Shown here one piece after another: positions 1 to 7,495 of a stretch of DNA of 59,550 nucleotides (position 1 is the stretch's first letter; each line of letters starts with the position of its first letter). The position numbers were made by a program, and so were the translations under genes. Source of the stretch: Flavobacteriaceae bacterium (lineage in GTDB: Bacteria > Bacteroidota > Bacteroidia > Flavobacteriales > Flavobacteriaceae); the NCBI GenBank assembly GCA_947463515.1, contig CANHRI010000010.1, positions 1 to 59,550 on the forward strand. The letters run 5' to 3'. Below the pieces are notes generated by a model, which was not told where the DNA came from, did no database searches, and worked only from the letters and a program-made list of their open reading frames with translations.

Positions 1-86
1 ATGATTAATAAAATTCCAAAAAAATGTAGTAAGGTAATTTTGAAATTGAAGTTCTTCATTGTAAGCTCGGTTTTAGCATTGCTCAT
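1..86 (-). CDS. 5' end of a second copy of the small membrane-protein cassette gene (partial)
   Basis: Runs off the left edge. Read on the minus strand from ATG at 86, it encodes the same N-terminus (MSNAKTELT, then MKNFNF and a hydrophobic stretch) as the complete gene at 199-705; the DNA looks identical over the shared ~88 bases. The ATG lies inside the right-hand core (GTTATGAGC) of the attC-like site at 81-216, so this is the start of the next cassette. Whether it is a full duplicate or a truncated copy cannot be seen. Function unknown. Confidence 0.6.
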   Translation of the reverse strand, partial: MSNAKTELTMKNFNFKITLLHFFGILLI

Positions 87-216
87 AACGTTCCGCGGCT
101 AGCCGACTGTGGCGATCTATGCGGAAGGTTTTTCTTCCACTAAGATAAAAGTTTTTCGTGAAAACAGGGTAGAAGCGAAGAAAATCAAGCCATAGCGGCT
201 AGCCGCTGTTATGAGC
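81..216 (-). repeat. attC-like recombination site A between cassettes
   Basis: On the minus strand it runs from GCTCATAAC (216-208) to GTTATGAGC (89-81). Just inside each end is a copy of CGGCTAGCCG, so the two ends can pair as a long stem; GCTATG also pairs with an inner near-CATAG segment. The layout (outer cores ending in AAC and beginning with GTT, inner arms, variable centre) is that of an integron attC site of about 130 bases. It is about 90% identical to site B at 700-834. The outer left core belongs to the 199-705 gene's cassette and is exactly complementary to that cassette's first bases at 708-700. Confidence 0.65.
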
Positions 217-705
217 TGTGCTGTTTTGAATTCTTATGCTTTTCAGGATAAATAAACTTCCAACTAAACAAAGTAACATTCCACAAGTAAAATAACCGAA
301 TCTATAATTGTTACCAAAAAGTTTTTCTAAATAAATAAAATTTTGACTTATTATGTTTTTAAAAATTATTCCAGAAAAAAAAGTCAATAATAAGAGAAGA
401 AAAACAATTAAAGTATTTATATGACTCTTGTTTTTCCAGTTCATGTAAGTAATGAAAAAAAATCCAATTGCGGCAATTATAAAAGCTAGATAAAGTCTAT
501 TCCATAAGAAATCATCAAGCACTTTTATGGTTTTTGTCCATTCAATGTCATTAATATTTTTACTTAAGTATAAAATTTCTTCAACATGAAATACATAAAA
601 GAATCTTTGAAAACCGAAAATGATTAATAAAATTCCAAAAAAATGTAGTAAGGTAATTTTGAAATTGAAGTTCTTCATTGTAAGCTCGGTTTTAGCATTG
701 CTCAT
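199..705 (-). CDS. Small four-helix membrane protein, integron-like cassette gene
   Basis: 168 residues with about four hydrophobic segments (roughly 15-35, 70-88, 97-115 and 137-155); probably an inner-membrane protein. I do not recognise the family. ATG at 705 is embedded in the attC-like core; MKNFNF at 678 is an alternative start that would leave a short leader. The stop codon TAG is supplied by the CGGCTAGCCG palindrome of the downstream attC-like site, so the last few residues are encoded by the recombination site, as often happens in integron cassettes. The gene is flanked by near-identical attC-like sites and is the cargo of cassette 707-89. Confidence 0.6.
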   Translation of the reverse strand: MSNAKTELTMKNFNFKITLLHFFGILLIIFGFQRFFYVFHVEEILYLSKNINDIEWTKTIKVLDDFLWNRLYLAFIIAAIGFFFITYMNWKNKSHINTLIVFLLLLLTFFSGIIFKNIISQNFIYLEKLFGNNYRFGYFTCGMLLCLVGSLFILKSIRIQNSTAHNSG

Positions 706-834
706 AACGTTCCGCGGCTAGCCGACTGTGGCGGGCTATGCGAAAGGTTTTTCTTCAACTAAGATAAAAGTTTTTCGTGAAATCAGGGTAGAAGCGAAGA
801 AATTCTAGACATAGCGGCTAGCCGCTGTTACCAG
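700..834 (-). repeat. attC-like recombination site B between cassettes
   Basis: On the minus strand from TACTGGTAAC (ending at 827) to GTTATGAGC (708-700). It has the same inner CGGCTAGCCG arms and the same central sequence as site A, with scattered substitutions (for example GGGCTATG against GATCTATG). Its left core (ACTACTGGTAAC) is complementary to the first bases of its own cassette, GTTACCAGTA at 1456-1447, and not to its neighbour's. Cassette-specific complementarity of the outer cores combined with a shared interior is the signature expected of integron cassettes. Confidence 0.65.
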
Positions 835-1455
835 TAGTTGTTGTTCTTTTCAATTGTCCGCTAAGTCCTGAATACATTGTTCTCTTATTTTCCAAATGTC
901 TTTAAGAGATAAGTTTATTTGTTTGTTTTTGTCGAGCCAAGTTACAAGATAGTTTTTATGATAATTTACCTTATAGTCGGTGATTTGTTCAGGTGAAATT
1001 TCGATTTCTTCAATGAGGTCGTCCAAAAAGTCTGTCGGTTTAGAATTTATTTTTGTCAGGTCGAGAATTTGGTCTTCAAATTTCAAATAACAGTGCGCTT
1101 CTGGAATATATTCCAATTGACTTTTTTGGAGTGTTGCAGAAATTTCAGGTGTGTTTTTTTTGTTCATTTTAAAAAGTCCGACTATGAGTTTAACTTTTTC
1201 AAAGTTGTTTTCGTCTGCAAGTCTTTTGAGTAAAGCGTGCTTTGTGCTACAAGTTCCGCATCTGTCATTAAATACAGAAGCCAAATTATTCTTGTCAGCA
1301 TTTCGTCCATAAGCAAGTTGTCTTACGAAAGTTGAAGCCTGTTTAAAAGTCAAAATATTCCTGTCGATAAATTCTTTTGAAATTTGTCCCTTAGATATTA
1401 TTTCAAAGTCGGGTTGATTTTTCATTGTATTGTTGTCATTTACAATTACTGGTAA
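708..1455 (-). mobile_element. Integron-like gene cassette 2 (transglutaminase-like gene plus attC-like site)
   Basis: If recombination cuts between G and T of the GTT core, as at known attC and attI sites, this cassette spans 1455 down to 708. It holds one gene and one attC-like site, in the usual gene-then-attC order. It is the cassette nearest to the recombinase remnant and hence the position of the newest insertion. Cassette 1 would be 707-89 by the same rule. Confidence 0.5.
850..1425 (-). CDS. Transglutaminase-like (papain-fold) protein, integron-like cassette gene
   Basis: About 191 residues from MKNQPDF. The reading frame continues upstream to 1491, but that stretch lies outside the cassette (crossover at 1456/1455), so ATG at 1425 is preferred. 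DRCGTCSTKHALL places a cysteine at the start of a helix, PEAHCYLKF gives a histidine and ILDLTK an aspartate: the Cys-His-Asp order of transglutaminase-like cysteine hydrolases. It has no signal peptide, so it is probably cytoplasmic. Substrate unknown. The family assignment rests on these motifs only. It reads in the same direction as the other cassettes. Confidence 0.6.
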   Translation of the reverse strand: MKNQPDFEIISKGQISKEFIDRNILTFKQASTFVRQLAYGRNADKNNLASVFNDRCGTCSTKHALLKRLADENNFEKVKLIVGLFKMNKKNTPEISATLQKSQLEYIPEAHCYLKFEDQILDLTKINSKPTDFLDDLIEEIEISPEQITDYKVNYHKNYLVTWLDKNKQINLSLKDIWKIREQCIQDLADN

Positions 1456-1456
1456 C

Positions 1457-1545
1457 TCGTTTATACCCCCGAAAAAATCAGACGTAAACAAACCATTTGG
1501 GTGTATAAGTCTGATTTCATAGGGTTGTATAAAAGTAGTACTTTT
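1457..1545 (-). other. Candidate attI-like region beside the first cassette
   Basis: The 89 bases between the recombinase remnant and the first cassette. On the minus strand they end in AAACGAG at the cassette boundary. They contain an imperfect inverted repeat, GAAATCAGAC near 1518-1509 and GTCTGATTTTTTC near 1483-1471, and two similar GTATAA-containing segments. No attC-like interior is present, so this end of the array differs from the two inter-cassette junctions, as expected for an integron's primary site. Assignment by position and boundary only. Confidence 0.4.
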
Positions 1546-1632
1546 TTATAAATCATCAAACGGACTTTTGATTTTTTGGATGCTTTTGGTACTCACAGGC
1601 GTGTAAATCTCCGTGGTTTTACTTCTCTGATA
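1546..1632 (-). pseudogene. 3' remnant of a tyrosine recombinase, integron-integrase-like
   Basis: Minus-strand translation ends in KTTEIYTPVSTKSIQKIK followed by SPFDDL and stop. TTEIY with the following PVS matches the catalytic-tyrosine motif of XerC/D-type recombinases, and a final (K/R)SP(F/L)D is typical of integron integrases. Homology is lost just upstream: the expected LGH becomes FGY and a stop codon follows, so only about 30 codons survive. It points the same way as the cassettes, an arrangement known in some integrons (for example Treponema) and opposite to class 1. The rest of the gene is not in the window. Confidence 0.6.
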
Positions 1633-1954
1633 ACCAAAATCACCCGAAGGGATCGCTCAAAATTGCCCGCAAATAGTATTGAAGTCCTTTTAACGCGCAA
1701 CAAACCTTCCAATAAGGATTAACTATTTCCCTATTTCCACTCAGTTTCAGAACGAGCCATGCCACGCATCAACTACATAGCTATAGCACTGATACAGCAC
1801 TGATTTGACACTAGTACACTACCATTCCTCACCCAATACCCTATGTATTCTCCCTACATCTCGGTTGAAACCTCAAACTTGAAACTTAAAAACCCTTGCC
1901 CAAACCTTAGAATTTCGTTTTCTTTGTAAAAACTAAAATAAACCCAAACGCGTT
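1633..1954. other. Intergenic stretch without recognisable gene
   Basis: About 320 bases between the recombinase remnant and the next gene. No reading frame with family features and no tRNA. It contains CCCGAAGGG and loosely repeated ACTGAT/GCACTGAT words. It may hold further decayed recombinase or flanking sequence, but nothing can be identified. Confidence 0.4.
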
Positions 1955-2476
1955 ATGGAAACCGAAAAGTGGATTGAATTGGCTTTGTATACGTTACCCG
2001 CCGTCGTGACCGGCGGAGTCGCCTACCTGATGATGCAAAAATTTGTCAAATTGGACGAAAATCGCCGCAAGTTCCAATTACTTCGAGACAACCAAAAACA
2101 AGCCTTGCCCATTCGTCTCCAAGCCTATGAACGGATGGCCTTGTTTCTCGAACGGATCAATCCGCTCAAACTCATGATTCGCGTGGCGCCTTTTAGCAAC
2201 GACACCACCGATTATATGAACCTTTTGATTCAGAATATCGAACAAGAATACGAACACAATGTCACCCAACAAATCTACCTTTCGGATGAAGCATGGGTGA
2301 TGGTAGTCAATGCCAAAAATGCGATTAACCAAAACCTCCGCAACCTAGCCGCCGACAGTGAAATCAATGATGCCGACCAATACCGAATGAAAGTGTTGAG
2401 TTCGTTGATGGAAACCGAATCCGCTTCGCAACTGGCGTTGGAGTTTTTGAAAAGCGAAATCAAAGACTTTATCTGA
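1955..2476 (+). CDS. Conserved membrane-anchored protein of Bacteroidetes, function unknown
   Basis: 173 residues. One N-terminal hydrophobic segment (about 9-27, LYTLPAVVTGGVAYLMMQKF) is followed by a soluble, helical, charged domain (about 35-173) that probably faces the cytoplasm. It resembles a conserved Bacteroidetes family of unknown function often found near housekeeping genes. No catalytic motif. ATG start follows an AT-rich leader. It sits 83 bases upstream of the UvrD-like helicase in the same direction and could be cotranscribed with it. Confidence 0.7.
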   Translation: METEKWIELALYTLPAVVTGGVAYLMMQKFVKLDENRRKFQLLRDNQKQALPIRLQAYERMALFLERINPLKLMIRVAPFSNDTTDYMNLLIQNIEQEYEHNVTQQIYLSDEAWVMVVNAKNAINQNLRNLAADSEINDADQYRMKVLSSLMETESASQLALEFLKSEIKDFI

Positions 2477-2559
2477 TTATTCTAAATTCTAAATTATAAA
2501 TTTAAATGGGTCGCAGCGCAATAGCTTAGCGTCTCAGAAGCTTAGAAGCTAATAAAAAA

Positions 2560-4899
2560 ATGCTTGAACAATATCTCAACCAATTGAATGAAGCGCAACG
2601 GGCGCCTGTACTGCAAAAGGACGGTCCCATGATGGTGATTGCTGGTGCCGGTTCGGGGAAAACACGCGTGCTGACCATGCGTATCGCCTACCTTATGCAC
2701 CACGGGGTGGATGCCTTCAATATTTTGGCCCTCACCTTTACCAACAAAGCCGCCCGTGAAATGAAGTCGCGCATTGCGGCCATCGTGGGGAGTAACGAAG
2801 CTAAAAACCTCTGGATGGGAACATTTCACTCGGTTTTTGCCAAAATTCTTCGCATTGAAGCCGATAAATTGGGATACCCGTCCAACTTCACGATTTACGA
2901 TACCCAAGATGCCGTGCGGTTGATTTCGGCCATCATTAAAGAGATGCAGTTGGACAAGGATATTTACAAACCCAAGCAAATTTTAGGACGCATTTCGTCG
3001 TACAAAAATTCACTCATTACTGTAAAAGCCTATTTCAACAATCCCGAATTACAAGAAGCCGATGCCATGAGCAAAAGGCCGCGAATGGGGGAAATTTATC
3101 AAAACTATGTCGACCGTTGTTTCAAAGCGGGGGCCATGGATTTTGATGATTTGTTGTTGAAAACCAACGAATTGCTCAACCGTTATCCCGATGTGTTGGC
3201 CAAATACCAAGACCGTTTTCGCTACATCATGGTCGATGAGTACCAAGATACCAACCATTCGCAATACTTGATTGTTCGGGCGTTGTCCGATCGATTCCAT
3301 AATATCTGTGTGGTAGGCGATGATGCCCAAAGTATCTATGCCTTCCGCGGAGCCAACATCAACAACATTCTCAATTTCCAAAAGGATTACGATCAGGTGC
3401 AAACCTATCGCTTGGAGCAAAATTACCGTTCGACCAAAAACATCGTAGAGGCGGCCAACACCATTATCGATAAAAATAAAACCAAATTGGATAAAGTCGT
3501 ATGGACGGACAATGAACTCGGCCCCAAAATTAAGGTGCACCGCAGTTTAACCGATAGTGAGGAAGGACGTTATGTGGCCGGAGAAATTTTTGAAATGAAA
3601 ATGCGCGAGCAACTCACCAATGGGAAGTTCGCTGTTTTATACCGTACCAATGCCCAATCCCGGGCTATTGAAGATGCTTTGCGCAAACGCGATATTCCTT
3701 ACCGTATTTATGGTGGTTTATCGTTTTACCAACGCAAAGAAATCAAAGACGTGTTGTGTTACTTACGCTTGATTATCAACCCCAAAGACGAAGAAGCGTT
3801 GATTCGGGTGATCAATTATCCCCACCGCGGCATTGGCGATACAACCGTTGAAAAATTGACCATTGCGGCCAACCATTACAAGCGGTCCATTTTTGAAGTG
3901 ATGGAGCATATTGACAAAATTGATTTGAAATTGAATTCGGGAACCAAAAACAAGCTTCACGATTTTGTGAACATGATCAAGAGTTTCCAAATTATTAATG
4001 AAAATCAAGACGCGTTCTATTTGGCCGAACACGTGACCAAAAAAACGGGTTTGATTCAGGAATTGAAGAAAGACGGCACGCCTGAAGGGGTAGCGCGTGT
4101 TGAAAATATCGAGGAATTGCTCAACGGGATAAAAGATTTTACCGAAGGGCAAAAAGAAGTCGATGGGGCCCGCGGTGCCTTGGCCGAATTTCTCGAAGAT
4201 GTTGCCCTAGCCACCGATTTGGACAACGATACCGGCGACGATGATCGTGTGGCATTGATGACCATCCACTTGGCTAAAGGGCTTGAATTCCCCTACGTTT
4301 TCATCGTGGGACTGGAGGAAGATTTGTTTCCTAGCGCATTGAGTTTGAATACCCGAAGCGAACTCGAAGAAGAACGCCGGTTGTTTTATGTGGCTTTGAC
4401 CCGCGCCGAACACCAAGCCTATCTCACCTACGCTCAATCGCGGTACCGTTGGGGAAAACTCACCGATGCTGAACCTTCACGTTTTATAGAAGAAATCGAT
4501 GCGCAGTACCTTGAATTTGTCAATCCATCCGAAACGACAGGCTACCGCTACAAACCCATGATTGATATGGATATTTTTGGCGATGTGGATAAAACTAAAT
4601 TACGTTTGCAAAAACCCGTTTCCGGAACACCGCCCCGTCGTATGAATGAGGATGAACCCGCACCAAGTGCCAACATACGTCGCTTGAAGCCAGTAAATAC
4701 TAGTGTTCCGTCATCCTCAAGTGGCAATGGAGAAAGTAAACTAGCCATCGGAAATATTGTACTCCACGAACGCTTCGGGAAAGGGGAGGTGCTCAACCTG
4801 GAAGGAGTTGGCGGCGACCGTAAAGCAGAAATCAAATTTGACGTAGGCGGTATCAAAAAACTTCTCTTGCGTTTTGCCAAACTGGATGTAATTGGCTAA
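2560..4899 (+). CDS. uvrD: ATP-dependent DNA helicase, UvrD/PcrA type
   Basis: 779 residues, normal for PcrA/UvrD. Superfamily 1A 3'-5' helicase for nucleotide-excision repair, mismatch repair and clearing stalled replication forks. Visible motifs: Q-motif LNEAQRAPV; Walker A GAGSGKT (29-35); TFTNKAA; Walker B VDEYQDTN; GDDAQSIYAFRGA; QNYRST; a late LMTIHLAKGLEFP; and VALTRAE. The C-terminal ~50 residues (VLHERFGKGEVLNLEG) form the Tudor-like domain that in PcrA/UvrD contacts RNA polymerase. The alternative name pcrA is equally valid. Confidence 0.93.
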   Translation: MLEQYLNQLNEAQRAPVLQKDGPMMVIAGAGSGKTRVLTMRIAYLMHHGVDAFNILALTFTNKAAREMKSRIAAIVGSNEAKNLWMGTFHSVFAKILRIEADKLGYPSNFTIYDTQDAVRLISAIIKEMQLDKDIYKPKQILGRISSYKNSLITVKAYFNNPELQEADAMSKRPRMGEIYQNYVDRCFKAGAMDFDDLLLKTNELLNRYPDVLAKYQDRFRYIMVDEYQDTNHSQYLIVRALSDRFHNICVVGDDAQSIYAFRGANINNILNFQKDYDQVQTYRLEQNYRSTKNIVEAANTIIDKNKTKLDKVVWTDNELGPKIKVHRSLTDSEEGRYVAGEIFEMKMREQLTNGKFAVLYRTNAQSRAIEDALRKRDIPYRIYGGLSFYQRKEIKDVLCYLRLIINPKDEEALIRVINYPHRGIGDTTVEKLTIAANHYKRSIFEVMEHIDKIDLKLNSGTKNKLHDFVNMIKSFQIINENQDAFYLAEHVTKKTGLIQELKKDGTPEGVARVENIEELLNGIKDFTEGQKEVDGARGALAEFLEDVALATDLDNDTGDDDRVALMTIHLAKGLEFPYVFIVGLEEDLFPSALSLNTRSELEEERRLFYVALTRAEHQAYLTYAQSRYRWGKLTDAEPSRFIEEIDAQYLEFVNPSETTGYRYKPMIDMDIFGDVDKTKLRLQKPVSGTPPRRMNEDEPAPSANIRRLKPVNTSVPSSSSGNGESKLAIGNIVLHERFGKGEVLNLEGVGGDRKAEIKFDVGGIKKLLLRFAKLDVIG

Positions 4900-4922
4900 C
4901 TTAACTACTTAATTTCCTAGCG

Positions 4923-5543
4923 ATGGCACAATTTGTAAAAATCTACAACGACAATCCTAACGAAGCGGCCATTAAAAAGGTCGTCGAGGTTTTGCGCAAC
5001 GGCGGAATCATTATTTACCCCACAGATACCGTGTACGGATTGGGGTGCGATATTACCAATGCCAAAGCCTTGGAACGGGTAGCGAAACTTAAAGGGATTA
5101 AGCTGGAAAAAGCCAATCTGTCTTTTATTTGTTACGACTTGAGTCATATTTCTGATTATGTGAAGCAAATTGATACATCCACTTTTAAGTTGTTAAAACG
5201 AGCCTTACCGGGGCCGTATACCTTCATTTTACCCGGGAATAACGATTTACCTAAAGTTTTTAAAAACAAAAAAACGGTGGGAATTCGCGTCCCTGATAAC
5301 AACATCATTCGATCGATTGTCAATATCTTGGGCAATCCTATCATTTCTACTTCGATTCACGATGAAGATGAAGTGTTAGAATATTCAACCGATCCGGAAT
5401 TGATTTTTGAAAAATGGCAGAATCTTGTCGACTTGGTTATTGATGGCGGCTATGGTTATAATACGCCTTCTACCGTGATTGATCTTTCGGGTTACGAACC
5501 TGTTGTAGTGCGTGAAGGCAAGGGTTCGCTCGATATTTTGTAA
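4923..5543 (+). CDS. L-threonylcarbamoyladenylate synthase family protein (Sua5/YciO/YrdC)
   Basis: 206 residues. The YrdC fold binds threonine, bicarbonate and ATP to make threonylcarbamoyl-AMP for t6A tRNA modification. GGIIIYPTDTVYGLGCD near residue 28 is the family signature, followed by KLKGI (KxR-like region) and PGPYTFIL. The sequence is closer to YciO, whose role is less certain, than to TsaC: the loop is KGIKLEKANLSFICYD rather than KxRpxxkPL. It starts 23 bases after the helicase stop and ends at a strong hairpin. TsaE of the same pathway is at 42281. Confidence 0.8.
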   Translation: MAQFVKIYNDNPNEAAIKKVVEVLRNGGIIIYPTDTVYGLGCDITNAKALERVAKLKGIKLEKANLSFICYDLSHISDYVKQIDTSTFKLLKRALPGPYTFILPGNNDLPKVFKNKKTVGIRVPDNNIIRSIVNILGNPIISTSIHDEDEVLEYSTDPELIFEKWQNLVDLVIDGGYGYNTPSTVIDLSGYEPVVVREGKGSLDIL

Positions 5544-5544
5544 A

Positions 5545-5580
5545 AAAAAAGCGCCTCGATTTAGAGACGCTTGATTGTTT
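5545..5580. terminator. Bidirectional intrinsic terminator
   Basis: Stem AAGCGcCTC / GAGaCGCTT (5549-5572) with a short AT loop, flanked by A9 on the left and a T-rich run on the right. It lies between convergent genes, so it can stop both. Confidence 0.75.
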
Positions 5581-5590
5581 TTTGAAGCAA

Positions 5591-6424
5591 TTACTTGCTG
5601 AGGTTTTTCATTTCTTTTTCAATCATATCGTAAAACTGATCGATTTTGGGTAGAATGACAATACGCGTTCTGCGGTTAGTTGCTCGATTCTCAGCGGTGT
5701 TGTTGTCCATCAAGGGTACAAATTCACTTCGACCAGCAGCTATAATTTGCTTTGGATTTACACCCAAATCCTTGGTCAATACGCGAACAATGGCCGTAGC
5801 GCGCTTCACACTCAAATCCCAGTTATCGAGTAGTATTGCATTTCCAGTAAAGGGAACATTGTCGGTGTGACCTTCAACCATACATTCAAAATCTGGTTTG
5901 TCGTTAATCACCTTGGCCACTTTGTCTAACACAGATTTAGCTTTATCAGTTACCACATAACTGCCGCTCTTGAATAACATTTTATCGGAGATGTTGATAA
6001 AAACCACACCTTTTTCCACACTGATATTGACATCCTGATCATCTAGTCCTACATTTTTCTTCAAACTCGTTACTAAGGCTAAAGTCACAGAGTCTTTCTT
6101 GGTCAAAGCATCTTGTAAACGATTGATTTTTAAGTCTTTTTCTTTCAAACTTTCTAAAGAACGCTGTAAATTCTCAGCGCCTTTGGTTGTCAGCATGGTT
6201 AATTCTTTGGAACTGTTGATTAAGTCGCTGTTGTTCTTTTTCAAATATTCATTCTGCTGACTCAAGGCTTCTTTTTCTGTCAAACAAACATTCAATTTCA
6301 TGGTTGTTGAGTTCAACAAATCCTGGCATTCTTTGTTTTTTTGCTCCAATTCGGCAATTTTCTTTTTACTGCCGCAAGAAGCCAAAGTTAACGCTGCTAA
6401 AGAAAGAAACAATACTTTTCTCAT
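5591..6424 (-). CDS. OmpA/MotB-family peptidoglycan-binding lipoprotein
   Basis: 277 residues. Lipoprotein signal MRKVLFLSLAALTLASC puts the lipid on Cys17. Residues ~20-115 are heptad-rich coiled coil (ELEQKNKECQDLL onward); ~125-265 is an OmpA C-terminal domain with MLFKSG, VEGHTDNVP and NRRTRIVI, the segments that bind diaminopimelate in peptidoglycan. It likely tethers the outer membrane to the wall. Single gene with its own promoter-like sequence. Similar flavobacterial proteins are annotated only as OmpA family; no specific name is justified. Confidence 0.88.
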   Translation of the reverse strand: MRKVLFLSLAALTLASCGSKKKIAELEQKNKECQDLLNSTTMKLNVCLTEKEALSQQNEYLKKNNSDLINSSKELTMLTTKGAENLQRSLESLKEKDLKINRLQDALTKKDSVTLALVTSLKKNVGLDDQDVNISVEKGVVFINISDKMLFKSGSYVVTDKAKSVLDKVAKVINDKPDFECMVEGHTDNVPFTGNAILLDNWDLSVKRATAIVRVLTKDLGVNPKQIIAAGRSEFVPLMDNNTAENRATNRRTRIVILPKIDQFYDMIEKEMKNLSK

Positions 6425-6446
6425 GGGATATCTTTTTTGTTTTTTA

Positions 6447-6454
6447 CAAAATTA
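6447..6454 (-). promoter_or_regulatory. Candidate -7 element TAATTTTG for the OmpA-like gene
   Basis: TAATTTTG on the minus strand matches the Bacteroidetes -7 consensus TAnnTTTG, 23 bases before the ATG at 6424. The nearest TTG upstream is about 25 bases away, somewhat too far for an ideal -33 box. Confidence 0.4.
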
Positions 6455-6508
6455 AAGGTTGTTTATTGAAATAGAACTACAAAAAGGTTAAGATTTGTTA
6501 ATTATCGT

Positions 6509-7492
6509 TCAAAATGTTTTTTTTCCTTTCACAAAATAATTCCATACGATACTGTTCAATGTATAATAATCCTTGCGTTGCGGTGCTTTGCGTAAAGCGA
6601 GTGTAGCCCTCATTTTACCGTAAAATGAAAAATGCGCTTGAACAATGGCCCAAGTGTGCGCTCCTTTTCCTTGCAACAAAAACTGAACTCCTGCAATACC
6701 GTCCAAAACCAAGCGTACGAAAAGAATGGGAACCAATGAACCAGCAGGCAAATTTTTGAGCATCATTGAAAGCGAATTGCGAAAATTCAAAAAGGTTTTT
6801 TGCGGTGTTCCCGTTTTTAACGTAGCTCCACCCACATGATACACGACCGATTCGGGTAGGTAATAACAATCATGCCCTTGATTAAAGGCGCGCCAACACA
6901 AATCGATTTCTTCTTGATGGGCAAAAAACGATGCATCCAGGCCGCCTAATTGATGATAGACATCGCGCCGAATAAAAAAACAGGCTCCAGTGGCCCAGAA
7001 GATTTTTGCCGGATGCGGGTATTGATTTTCATCTTTTTCTAGCGTCTCAAACACACGGCCACGGCAATAGGCATAGCCAAAACGATCGATAAATCCACCT
7101 GCCGCTCCAGCGTATTCAAAATAACTTTTGTTTTTATAATCCAATAATTTGGGTTGTGCAATGGCCGTATTGGGGTGCGATTCAAAATGGGTAAGAATCG
7201 TTTGCAACCAATTTTCAGTTACTTCAATATCAGAATTCACTAAGGCATAAATAGGCTCCGAAACCTGTTGCAACGCTTCATTATATCCTTGCGCAAATCC
7301 ATAATTACCCGCGTTTTGTATGATTTTTACGGAAGGAAAAGTCGCCTTGACAAAGGGCACAGAATCATCGGTAGAGGCATTGTCTACGAGGTACACCTGT
7401 GCCAAATCGGAATGTTTTACCACTGAAGGCAAGAACGTTTCGAGTAACGTTTTACCATTCCAATTTAAAACAACTACAGCTATAGATTTCAC
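6509..7492 (-). CDS. Glycosyltransferase family 2 protein, rhamnosyltransferase-like
   Basis: 327 residues, cytoplasmic face of the inner membrane. GT-A fold: VVVLNWNG at the N-terminus, VDNASTDDS, NYGFAQGYNEAL, ALVNSDIEV (DxD-like NSD) and WATGACFFIRR, then HQEEIDLCWRAF carrying the acceptor-side ED motif. This set is typical of dTDP-rhamnose-type transferases for polysaccharide or cell-surface glycans. A hydrophobic stretch near 255-285 may bind membrane. Donor and acceptor cannot be told from sequence. It starts 3 bases after the stop of the next upstream gene (7496-7945), so the two are probably cotranscribed. Confidence 0.85.
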   Translation of the reverse strand: MKSIAVVVLNWNGKTLLETFLPSVVKHSDLAQVYLVDNASTDDSVPFVKATFPSVKIIQNAGNYGFAQGYNEALQQVSEPIYALVNSDIEVTENWLQTILTHFESHPNTAIAQPKLLDYKNKSYFEYAGAAGGFIDRFGYAYCRGRVFETLEKDENQYPHPAKIFWATGACFFIRRDVYHQLGGLDASFFAHQEEIDLCWRAFNQGHDCYYLPESVVYHVGGATLKTGTPQKTFLNFRNSLSMMLKNLPAGSLVPILFVRLVLDGIAGVQFLLQGKGAHTWAIVQAHFSFYGKMRATLALRKAPQRKDYYTLNSIVWNYFVKGKKTF

Positions 7493-7495
7493 GTA

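Noticed and set aside
81-834. The two similar ~130-bp repeats as insertion-sequence ends or a MITE
   Set aside because: No transposase frame lies between them, no target-site duplication is visible, and the outer cores match their own cassette's start rather than each other, which fits attC sites better.
81-834. A CRISPR array
   Set aside because: Only two long repeats ~620 bases apart with coding sequence between; no short regular spacers and no cas genes.
1426-1491. Longer N-terminus (MFTSDFF) for the transglutaminase-like cassette gene
   Set aside because: Those codons lie mostly beyond the cassette boundary at 1455/1456 and would not travel with the gene.
2078-4880. Several minus-strand frames of 60-163 codons opposite the UvrD-like helicase
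   Set aside because: They are shadows of a confidently identified gene, have no family motifs and carry composition expected of antisense frames.
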